From positions 186,001 through 250,000 of the forward strand of contig CP029329.1 in NCBI GenBank assembly GCA_003129525.1: a stretch of 64,000 nt of DNA. Reading direction: 5' to 3'. The position numbers and the translations under genes were made by a program. Origin of the DNA: Clostridium beijerinckii. Lineage in GTDB: Bacteria; Bacillota; Clostridia; Clostridiales; Clostridiaceae. Below are positions 1 to 7,639 of this stretch, piece by piece. Under the pieces are notes generated by a model that worked only from the letters and a program-made list of their open reading frames with translations, had not been told where the DNA came from and did not search any database. Each line of letters begins with the position of its first letter. Position 1 is the stretch's first letter.

Positions 1-549
1 TTTTACTATTGAAATATTTCCGAAGAAATATCCTAAAGCTGAAACTCCTAATACCCATAGAACTCCTCCTATTGCATTAAATGAAATAAACGTTCTATAA
101 TGCATTTTACCTATTCCAGCTACAAATGGTGCGAGTGTTCGAACTATTGGAATAAATCTTGCAAATATTATTGTTTTTCCACCATACTTCTCATAAAATG
201 CATTGGTTTTATCAAGATGCTCTTGTTTTATAAGTTTTCCTCCACCAATTTTAATGAGCTTACTTCCAAAAAACCTACCTATTTCATAATTTACTGTATC
301 ACCTAAAATTGCTGCAACCATCAAAATTCCCACTAATAAATAAATATTAAGTGCTCCTTCAACTGACAATGCTGCTGCTGCAAATATCAAAGAATCCCCT
401 GGTAAAAACGGCGTTACTACTAACCCTGTTTCTAAAAATATTATAATAAATAATATTAAATATGTTTCGAATCCATAGTTATTTATTACCATTCCTAAAT
501 ATTTATCAAGATGCAGAAATATATCTATTAGATAAGCAAATGTATTCAT
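1..549 (-). CDS. DedA family membrane protein (3' end cut by window edge)
   Basis: The 183 codons visible run off the left edge, so the C-terminus is missing. The protein opens MNTFAYLIDIFLHLDKYL and continues with hydrophobic segments. It carries the DedA-type motifs FLPGDSLIFAA, a GDTVNYEIGRFFG stretch (residues ~80-92) and a conserved RFIPIVRTLAPFVAG segment (~125-140). DedA (SNARE-associated) proteins are inner-membrane proteins that influence lipid flipping and proton-motive-force-dependent envelope homeostasis. The motifs are seen directly; the role is family knowledge. The start is supported by a GGGAGGAATTAATT leader just before the ATG. It stands alone, with a truncated repeat element following upstream. 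Confidence 0.9.
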   Translation of the reverse strand, partial: MNTFAYLIDIFLHLDKYLGMVINNYGFETYLILFIIIFLETGLVVTPFLPGDSLIFAAAALSVEGALNIYLLVGILMVAAILGDTVNYEIGRFFGSKLIKIGGGKLIKQEHLDKTNAFYEKYGGKTIIFARFIPIVRTLAPFVAGIGKMHYRTFISFNAIGGVLWVLGVSALGYFFGNISIVK

Positions 550-665
550 AATTAATTCCTCCCATACGTTTAAATATTATGTCGACCTATTTTATCACAT
601 ATGGTTATTATACATTATTACCTGTCAAAGTAAAATTAAGATTTCATTAAAAATAATTCTAATAT

Positions 666-789
666 AAAGTGATTCTTAGCTTTAGGTGGAATTTTCTTAA
701 TAGGAATACAATTTTTTCTCTATCTAAAGCTTAGAAGAACTTATGCCCACAAGGGGCACAATGTCCAGTAGCTAGCTATCGGACAAACC
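666..789 (+). repeat. Structured dispersed element, copy 1 (truncated)
   Basis: This is a degenerate copy of the element also found near 29.5, 32.4, 42.5, 47.5 and 47.8 kb. It retains the AAAGTGA start, the CTTAGAAGAACTTAT segment, an AAGGGGCACAATGTCCAG block and the GCTAGCTATCGGA end. It lacks the GGAGCGTGCAGCCG...GTTACGGATGC hairpin seen in fuller copies. It fills the gap between the DedA start and the GGDEF gene. Confidence 0.75.
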
Positions 790-797
790 TTTCAATG

Positions 798-1577
798 TCA
801 AATTATACTTTCCTGATTATTAAAAATGCTCTCTTTTCGTTGCCTCTTATCTTCATACATTCTTTTATCTGCACAACTTAGTAGATCTTTAAAAGTCACA
901 CCATCTTTTTTATATTTTGAATACCCTATGCTTACTTGCGTATTTTGTTTGTAAAAAATATGTGAAACACGATTTTTTATAAAAAATTTAATATTTTCTA
1001 TTTCTTCCTCATTTATGTTTTCTATGAGTGCAATAAATTCGTCTCCTCCAGTTCTACCAACAAAACCATTTTTACCTATTTGATCCTTTATAATTTTAGC
1101 TGTTTTTATTATATATTGATCGCCCTTTAGATGTCCAAAATTATCATTGATTAGCTTAGTTTTATCCAAATCAAAAACCATAATATAAAAATGTTTCTTC
1201 TTCTCTATTTTTCTTTTAAAAACCTTTTCAAAACCCATCCTATTATACAATCCTGTCATCGAATCGTTATTTGCGCCTTCATTAAGATCATTCATAATCT
1301 TTATCATGCGATTACTCCATAGTATTAGATATAATACAAATATAATTGATCCTGCTGTAAAACATATTGAAATTAAAGTTTTAAATTCTCCATTCATTGA
1401 ATTAGATATCATGTCGAGAAATGTGCCTGCTGAAATTAATCCCAATCCAACAATCATAGAAGCAGATAACAATTTCTTATGTCCAAATTTATTTGAAACC
1501 ACAAAATTAATCCTTACCATATAAATAAAAAGTAATGCTACAAATACGAATACTATCACTTTTCCTAACTCAATCAT
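798..1577 (-). CDS. Membrane-bound diguanylate cyclase (GGDEF)
   Basis: This 259-aa protein probably makes c-di-GMP from two GTP at the cytoplasmic membrane. Residues 1-90 hold about three hydrophobic segments. From ~100 a GGDEF domain follows: DSMTGLYNRMGFE, FDLDKTKLINDNFGHLKGD, and the intact active-site loop RTGGDEFIAL. The residues at the usual inhibitory-site position (RxxD upstream of GGDEF) read GKNG, so allosteric product inhibition is probably absent. No EAL or PAS domain is present. The start has an AGGGGGA ribosome site about 9 nt upstream. It lies 0.9 kb beyond the far end of the c-di-GMP-regulated pilus operon, which makes a functional link attractive but unproven. Confidence 0.92.
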   Translation of the reverse strand: MIELGKVIVFVFVALLFIYMVRINFVVSNKFGHKKLLSASMIVGLGLISAGTFLDMISNSMNGEFKTLISICFTAGSIIFVLYLILWSNRMIKIMNDLNEGANNDSMTGLYNRMGFEKVFKRKIEKKKHFYIMVFDLDKTKLINDNFGHLKGDQYIIKTAKIIKDQIGKNGFVGRTGGDEFIALIENINEEEIENIKFFIKNRVSHIFYKQNTQVSIGYSKYKKDGVTFKDLLSCADKRMYEDKRQRKESIFNNQESII

Positions 1578-1703
1578 GAAAGACTATCCCCCTATATACC
1601 ATATATTGTTTATTATACCACAAAATTCTGAAATGCAATTTAAAATAACAAAATTATTTTATGTATTAAAAAGCGGATGAATTAGTTTTTTTGATCTGCC
1701 TTA

Positions 1704-1815
1704 CTACTTAATTTTATTTCTTAAAGTACCCGTCATTTTGCATTTGTCAAAGTGATAATCAAAATCTTTCTCTGTTAATATTCTATCAAAACAACCATAG
1801 AACAGATTGTATTCT
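1704..1815 (-). other. Possible degraded coding remnant
   Basis: On the minus strand an open stretch of about 35 codons ends at a TAG (1704-1706) and reads plausibly as protein: FYGCFDRILTEKDFDYHF, then a K/R-rich tail. It has no start codon and is preceded by a TAA. With the frameshifted gene immediately upstream, this suggests decaying genes between 1.7 and 2.2 kb. The rest of 1578-1824 shows nothing I can identify. Confidence 0.25.
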
Positions 1816-1824
1816 ACACTAAAT

Positions 1825-2177
1825 CTAGATATTTATCGAAGTGCTTCTCTCTAGTAATTTTTGCATCCCACCTGATAATCCCAGAATCATAAATAAAAAT
1901 GCGCTTGTGTAATACATGGTATTTCCAAACATAGATGATGCTAGATAAGCAATCACCGTACATATAATACCAATTTCGACTGTTCTACATCTTGCATGGG
2001 AGTACTGAAAATTATAACAAGAATTGGCGATATAACCCATATGATAAGCAACAAGGCTGCAGCCTTTTCAATTGCCTGTGGTTGAATATACTCAATGAGT
2101 TCACTGACTTTCTTCATGTGATGTATATCATCATAAATATGTTTTATTTTTTTCGATAGATTCGTTATTGATTTCAA
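1825..2177 (-). pseudogene. Frameshifted small membrane protein gene
   Basis: Two overlapping minus-strand reading frames look like halves of one protein. The upstream frame (2177-1953) starts MKSITNLSKKIKHIYDDI and enters a hydrophobic stretch, LLIIWVISPILVIIF. The other frame (to 1825) supplies further hydrophobic segments, VEIGIICTVIAYLASSMFG and YYTSAFLFMILGLSGG, then a short polar tail. A single shift near 1960-2035 would join them into roughly 115 aa with two to three membrane segments. I do not recognise the family. Alternatives are two small overlapping genes or a sequencing error. Confidence 0.5.
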
Positions 2178-2266
2178 TCGGAAACCACCTTTCCATTTAT
2201 TATTTCCATTCTATCAAATTCTTTCTCTGGAAGCACTCATATGTCACCTAGCAATGTTATTAATTA

Positions 2267-2386
2267 ATTTTTCACATTCAAGTACATAAAAATAACAGAT
2301 CTACAAGTTTGTTTGTCTCTTCCAATACACTCAACTTAGATCTGTTATTTTCTTTCATATTCTTATTGGTCTTGTACTTGAAAATT
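2267..2386. repeat. Palindromic element (family C), likely pilus-operon terminator
   Basis: This is a nested inverted repeat: an outer TTCAAGTAC/GTACTTGAA pair and an inner AATAACAGATCT/AGATCTGTTATT pair. The design resembles the AATAACA-containing palindromes near 48.9 and 52.5 kb. On the minus strand the inner hairpin ends in TTATTTTTATG about 100 nt after the last pilus-locus gene, so it may also end that transcript. Confidence 0.6.
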
Positions 2387-2452
2387 TTTATTTATTATTA
2401 GCTTGTTTTTCTACATAAAATATTCACTGCAAAGTAATATATATACATTACT

Positions 2453-5400
2453 TTAGAATAAGTCTGGTATAGCTCCTACATTTAAAGTTACAGATTTAGA
2501 ACTTTTTTCATCTGCAGTTGCTCTCATAGTAACTGGTCCACCTTCTACTGGAGTAATAGTATACATTATTAGATATTTCTTACCTATTTCTGTTGTTAAA
2601 CCTGTTAGATTAATATCACCAGTATTAGTAAAAGATAATGTCTGTACAGTTCCAGTTGTGTCAATTTCACTACTATCATCTACTAAAAGGTATTTTTTAA
2701 ATACTATTGTTCCTTCTGCAATAGTATTATCTCTCTTCCAATTTATAATCGAATTTGAAGATTCTATATTTACTGTCATAGCTAGTGTTACTGGAATTCC
2801 TGCCACAGCATTATTAGAAGCTGTTATAATACTATCCTCTCCAGAATATATCCCATGATTTAAAATACTGCTATAGGCTATAGTTATATTTACCTTATTT
2901 GAATCTGGACTTACATTTCCTGCTGCATCTGTTGCGGTTGCTTTTATTACATGAGCTCCATCAGCTAAACCTGTTGCTGGCGTAAGTGTCCAATGTCCAT
3001 CGGCATCTGCTTTTACTGTTCCTATAAACGTTGTTCCGTCATACACTTTTACTGTTGAATCAGCTTCTGCTGTTCCGCTTATTGTTGGTGTATTATCGTT
3101 TGTTACTGTATTATCGGTTGGCACTTCTATCACAGGTGCAGCTGTACCTATCGTTATATTTACACTATTTGATTTTTCACTTACATTTCCTACTGCATCT
3201 GTTGCGGTTGCTGTTATTACATGATTTCCATCTGCTAAAGCTGTTTCTGGTATAAGTGTCCATTTTCCATCTGTATCTGCTTTTACTGTTCCTATAAGCG
3301 TTGTTCCGTCATACACTTTTACTGTTAAATTAGCTTCTGCAGTACCTTTTATTGTTGGTGTATTATCGTTTGTTACTGTATTATTGGCTGGAATTGTTAT
3401 TACCGGTGGTTCTGGTTTTATTGTATCAGGAACTACAACTTGAATAGTTACTCGCTCTAATATTTTTTGATCCGTTTCATTGTTAATAACATTAAATATC
3501 CCATCCCCTATATATGATGAATCTTTATAACTTACTGCTCTATAAGCTACAGTAAAGTTGACATCATCACATTTAATCTGCCCATCTTGTATATAATAAT
3601 TCGCATAAAAACTACCATCAATTTTCTTGTTAGTATTATCAATTGTTATAAAACTTGGTGCATTTACAGCCTCAAAGTTATCTGAATAAGTATCTCTGAA
3701 ATATATATTTTTAAGTGGATAACTATCTGCTATATTGGCTGTTAATTGAGATATATAATTATCATTTATTTTACTTGCTTCATCTGCATTATTTAGGAAA
3801 ATATAACTTCCTCCTAATACACCTGCTAACTTTTTAATGTTTTCCTCTCCGGTTTTATTTCCTATATTAATAACAATTGAATTTATACCAAGTTTATAGT
3901 TATCACTTTGACTTTTGATATTATTTGCAGTAGCGATAGCATTTTGTAATTCACCATCTGAAATATTTGTACCTATCATTATAACTATATCACGTTCATG
4001 ACCTTGAGAATTTTTCTGTGTAACAGCTGCTAACGCATCATTCATCCTACTAGAAAGGCTGCTACCAGATGAATCATTAGAAAAAGAATAACTTTCATTA
4101 CATTTTATATTATTTTTATTAAGTTTAAAATTTATTCCATCTCTAACACTTGCCCGTGATGTTCCACTTCCAGCTTGTACATCATTTACCATCTGATAAT
4201 TCATATTATTTGAGTTATCCTTAACACAAGCTAGCCATTGTTGCCTGTTAGGTTTTGATTCAACTAGGATTTGATTATTAAAATTAATTGTATAATTAAC
4301 ATTAAATGTTTCTCCTAAATTAACCTTACTAGGTGCTTCCCTCTTTGTATTATTTGAATTTATAATACTCTGCTTAGAAATCCCTTCATCCTTTATAGTT
4401 ATTGTTGGAGTCTGTATTGCTTTATCTATTAACATGCTATTAAAATTTGTATATGATATAGTGCTATTATTAGTATATGTGGAATTATCAGAATTTGTAT
4501 ATAGACCAAAACCTAATTCCCCATACTTACGACTTTCTGCGTTAACATTGAAAGTTACTTCAATAGGTGCAGATTGTTCCCATAATCCTGTTGCGCTATT
4601 TTTAGTGAAATTTATTTGCGGAATAGTTACTGTACGTATTTTTCCACTTCCGTCTAATCCCCCATCATCTACATCTGTGAAATTTTCTCCTAAATCAATA
4701 TTTAATTTTGCATCTTTAATTGACATGGAATTACCAGTTATTGAACTTTCTCCATTTAATTTGCTTGCAATTGTATTAGAATAATTATTTTCAGGCTCAT
4801 TGTAATTTCCTCCATCAGCTTTCGCTATAATATAATCCTCATCTTTACCTGACAATAACTGATGTAGTGTTTTTAAATCATTGTTTTGAGTTCCATTGCA
4901 GTTACTCAAATCTAAACTAATTATTTTATATCCACTTTCACTTATTGTCTTTATTATATTACTATTTGCATTATAATTAACATCTCCAGACGTAACTAAA
5001 ATTATAGCTTTATTTTTTCCTTGCTCACCTTTTTCTTGCAATAACCTATTAGCTCTGTCTAATGCACTTTCTATATTCCTATTATTACTGCTATCACTCA
5101 TGCTAATTTGATCTTGAAAGACTAATCTCAATTTTTCTCTTTCACTTTTTCTTCCAATTAATGAATTATAATTATCACTGTTAGGAAAATTAACATTTTC
5201 GTTGTATCCCACGGCATTAAATTTAACGTCTCTTTCTCCTAATATACTTCCATCTAATATACTATTATTAAATCCATTTCTAAAATTTGTATATCGTTGA
5301 GAATCATTCATATTTTTTGTTTCATCTACAACAAAAACAGCTTCATCTATCATTCCACTTGATAAAGCAAATGGTTCTGTATTAATATTATATTTTACAG

Positions 5401-7021
5401 TTATTTCATCTGATGATTTTGCTGGATTCGGAGTATATGAGTTAAAAGTAGCATTTATAATTGGTAAATTACTTACAACTATACTTTGTGTAGTTGTATT
5501 TCCAGCAGTATCTGTTGCCTTAAATGTATATGTTCCATCTCCACTTACTACATATGTGGTTGAACTTCCTGGAACTACTGTATTATCTGGTTTTGTTATA
5601 CTTGCTACTGCTACATTATCGGTTGCTGTTGCAGTTATTTTTCCATCTATTGAACTTTTGTTTAATGTCAATATTGGTGCTTCTTTATCTATATTACTGA
5701 CTACATAACTTGCTATTTGTGACTCATTTCCATATTGATTTATTCCTTGAGCTTCAATTGTACAATTTTGTGTAACGTCAAAAGAACCTGTATAAACCTT
5801 CCATTCACCTATAGTTCCCCCTATGTCAATTCTATATTGCTGTATTGTAGAATCAGATGAATACCCTATAGTTGCAGTAACTTTTGTATTAGTAAGAGTT
5901 GTTGGCGTTGCTCTTATAACTGGTGTAGTAGGTGGAGTTGAAGAAGTTAATTTAAAATTAGCTTTATATCCACCTCCAGCAACCACTGTTGGTATAGTTA
6001 CAGTCGAGGAATTATATCCAGTTTTTGATGCCGTAACTATAGCTTGACCTGCCGGCACATTATTAAGTGTATAGTTTCCATTTGAATCTGTAGTCGCTGT
6101 TACAACGCCTCCTGCTGACACTGTAGCTCCTGGTAAATTATTATTATTTGAATCTTGTACATTACCAGTTATGGTAGCTGTATTTGTTGTAGAATCCGTT
6201 TTATTAATTAAAAGTTTAACAAAGTCTATTGCATAACCATCACCAGTATGTCCTGATGTTGCATCATCTATTTTTATATATATTTGACCTGTTCTAACTA
6301 AATACAAAAATCTTTGAGGAATTTCAAAAGTTATCATTTTACCTCTTGGTCCCGACTGGTCTAAATTATTTATTATATTTGTCAACTCTGGAAAGTCTTG
6401 TTCATTTATTGTAGCTGTATATTTTACAGTCCCACTACTTATACCATGAGCTTGTCCCGGTTGGAAGTCATCTACAAACATTTGAATTTTAGCATTTTGC
6501 ACACTAATATTAGTTAAATCATATGTCATATATACTGGTCTAACGTAATTATCATTATCTGTACTATATAATGTTGCTCCCCAAGAATTTGTTGTTGTAT
6601 AACTATTATTTTTCTTATATATAGTTCTATCAGTTCTTTGAGTTTTTTCAGTATATCCATCCCTATTTATATTAGTGTCTATAAATCTACTATTATATCC
6701 TGATACTACCATAATTCTATCTGTACCATCTTTATCATCTGTTTCAGGATAAAAAGGAAAACTGTGAGTTTCCGTTTCATTTCCAGAAAAAGGATTAACT
6801 GATGTCCATCCAAATCCAAAGTTATCTATATCTCCAACCCTAACCATCAATTGAGCTTCACCTGTGCTTTGAAGTGTAACATTTTCAGCTGTCCAATCTC
6901 CATTATTAGCATCTGTAGTTGCTGCTGATACAGTAACTCCTGTAAATCCCATTGACCATATCATAATTACAGCTAAAAAGAAACTTATAAATTTTTTGCA
7001 TGATTTTATTTTTATTTTCAT
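2453..7021 (-). CDS. Secreted multidomain protein with two vWA-like domains; putative pilus-tip adhesin
   Basis: This 1522-aa protein has a Sec signal peptide (hydrophobic FFLAVIMIWSMGF, cleavage after VSA near residue 33) and no pilin leader. Domains, roughly: a unique N-terminal β-rich region (35-270); a carboxypeptidase-regulatory-like β-sandwich (278-357); Ig-like modules (360-515); a first vWA-like domain (555-735; FVVDETKNM at the metal-site position, then ILVTSGD); a second vWA-like domain (920-1100; DNSNNM, then IVIMIGTN); two near-identical bacterial Ig repeats (about 1200-1383); and a unique C-terminal domain. No LPXTG or S-layer motif is visible. It is the last gene of the pilus operon, 18 nt after a prepilin-like gene. 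Attachment through the pilus tip, like PilY1/PilC adhesins, is inference; another surface adhesin role is possible. Confidence 0.8.
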   Translation of the reverse strand: MKIKIKSCKKFISFFLAVIMIWSMGFTGVTVSAATTDANNGDWTAENVTLQSTGEAQLMVRVGDIDNFGFGWTSVNPFSGNETETHSFPFYPETDDKDGTDRIMVVSGYNSRFIDTNINRDGYTEKTQRTDRTIYKKNNSYTTTNSWGATLYSTDNDNYVRPVYMTYDLTNISVQNAKIQMFVDDFQPGQAHGISSGTVKYTATINEQDFPELTNIINNLDQSGPRGKMITFEIPQRFLYLVRTGQIYIKIDDATSGHTGDGYAIDFVKLLINKTDSTTNTATITGNVQDSNNNNLPGATVSAGGVVTATTDSNGNYTLNNVPAGQAIVTASKTGYNSSTVTIPTVVAGGGYKANFKLTSSTPPTTPVIRATPTTLTNTKVTATIGYSSDSTIQQYRIDIGGTIGEWKVYTGSFDVTQNCTIEAQGINQYGNESQIASYVVSNIDKEAPILTLNKSSIDGKITATATDNVAVASITKPDNTVVPGSSTTYVVSGDGTYTFKATDTAGNTTTQSIVVSNLPIINATFNSYTPNPAKSSDEITVKYNINTEPFALSSGMIDEAVFVVDETKNMNDSQRYTNFRNGFNNSILDGSILGERDVKFNAVGYNENVNFPNSDNYNSLIGRKSEREKLRLVFQDQISMSDSSNNRNIESALDRANRLLQEKGEQGKNKAIILVTSGDVNYNANSNIIKTISESGYKIISLDLSNCNGTQNNDLKTLHQLLSGKDEDYIIAKADGGNYNEPENNYSNTIASKLNGESSITGNSMSIKDAKLNIDLGENFTDVDDGGLDGSGKIRTVTIPQINFTKNSATGLWEQSAPIEVTFNVNAESRKYGELGFGLYTNSDNSTYTNNSTISYTNFNSMLIDKAIQTPTITIKDEGISKQSIINSNNTKREAPSKVNLGETFNVNYTINFNNQILVESKPNRQQWLACVKDNSNNMNYQMVNDVQAGSGTSRASVRDGINFKLNKNNIKCNESYSFSNDSSGSSLSSRMNDALAAVTQKNSQGHERDIVIMIGTNISDGELQNAIATANNIKSQSDNYKLGINSIVINIGNKTGEENIKKLAGVLGGSYIFLNNADEASKINDNYISQLTANIADSYPLKNIYFRDTYSDNFEAVNAPSFITIDNTNKKIDGSFYANYYIQDGQIKCDDVNFTVAYRAVSYKDSSYIGDGIFNVINNETDQKILERVTIQVVVPDTIKPEPPVITIPANNTVTNDNTPTIKGTAEANLTVKVYDGTTLIGTVKADTDGKWTLIPETALADGNHVITATATDAVGNVSEKSNSVNITIGTAAPVIEVPTDNTVTNDNTPTISGTAEADSTVKVYDGTTFIGTVKADADGHWTLTPATGLADGAHVIKATATDAAGNVSPDSNKVNITIAYSSILNHGIYSGEDSIITASNNAVAGIPVTLAMTVNIESSNSIINWKRDNTIAEGTIVFKKYLLVDDSSEIDTTGTVQTLSFTNTGDINLTGLTTEIGKKYLIMYTITPVEGGPVTMRATADEKSSKSVTLNVGAIPDLF
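2873..3410 (-). repeat. Tandem Ig-domain repeat within the adhesin gene
   Basis: Two ~260-nt units are very similar at both DNA and protein level. Each contains NTVTNDNTPTI, a TVKVYDGTT segment and an HVI.ATATDA.GNVS end. The nucleotide similarity points to recent duplication or gene conversion, so copy number may vary between strains. Confidence 0.8.
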
Positions 7022-7039
7022 AAATTTATTCCTCCTTTT

Positions 7040-7639
7040 TTATTTATTTCTAAAAACAACTCCAAAATTAATAGGTTGTTGTACGTTACTGTAACCATTC
7101 TCTTTTCTTAAGATAATATCAAATTTAATTGAACTAATTTTTTTTAATGCTGTTGCTTTTTTAGTAGCATCAGTGTATGCGGAAATATCAATAATACTAT
7201 TATCTATCTTAAAGCTCTTTATATTGCCAGAAATCTCTTGTCCGTCTATAGTAAATTTATATATTTCACTATTATTTTTATATTTTTTCTCTGTATCTTC
7301 TACTATTGCCAGATGAAAATCATGTGGATTTCCATTTTTATCATATGAACTTATTGTAATATTATTAAGTTCATTGCTGGTAGTATCTCCATTTACAGAT
7401 TTTATTTCTACAGCTTGCATTCCAATATCACTTATTTTTTCTTGAATTGCTTGTCTTTCAATTTGTAAGGTAGTTTTAACATCCGAATCAGAAAAAACCT
7501 TATTTCCTGTAATAAAAATGCTGTTTACTATTCCTAAGACTATTACTGTTATTCCTAATACAATTATAATCTCTATTAATGTAAATGCAGATTTTTTCTT
7601 TTCACTAATAATCCCACCTCCTATTTCCTTATTTTCCAT
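7040..7639 (-). CDS. Prepilin-like protein (minor pilin)
   Basis: It has a type IV prepilin N-terminus: a short basic leader EKKKSA, then FTLIEIIIVLGITVIVLGIV, with cleavage expected between Ala and Phe (Ala instead of the usual Gly at -1) and Glu at +5. The mature part is about 180 aa, mostly β-rich, with no cysteines; GspJ/PilW-like placement is inference. The ATG at 7639 lies inside the previous gene and has only a weak ribosome site. A near-perfect TAGGAGGTGG overlapping the previous stop codon sits 7 nt before an in-frame ATT (7609). Initiation at ATT would give a short leader, (M)SEKKKSA. There is no in-frame ATG, GTG or TTG between that site and the pilin motif. Confidence 0.85.
   Translation of the reverse strand: MENKEIGGGIISEKKKSAFTLIEIIIVLGITVIVLGIVNSIFITGNKVFSDSDVKTTLQIERQAIQEKISDIGMQAVEIKSVNGDTTSNELNNITISSYDKNGNPHDFHLAIVEDTEKKYKNNSEIYKFTIDGQEISGNIKSFKIDNSIIDISAYTDATKKATALKKISSIKFDIILRKENGYSNVQQPINFGVVFRNK
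7612..7623 (-). promoter_or_regulatory. Strong ribosome binding site followed by ATT codons
   Basis: The minus strand reads TAGGAGGTGGGATTATTAG. The stop codon of the 859-aa gene overlaps an ideal Shine-Dalgarno sequence. The codons at correct spacing in the pilin frame are ATT-ATT (7612 and 7609). A GTG slightly further on is out of frame and closes after nine codons. Confidence 0.6.

Noticed and set aside
3031-3255. Plus-strand open frame rich in Leu inside the adhesin gene
   Set aside because: It lies opposite the repeated Ig domains and its composition is a by-product of the antisense reading of Lys/Asn/Thr codons; no ribosome site.
4434-4784. 116-codon plus-strand frame inside the adhesin gene
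   Set aside because: Antisense shadow of a well-supported secreted protein; no ribosome site or recognisable domain.
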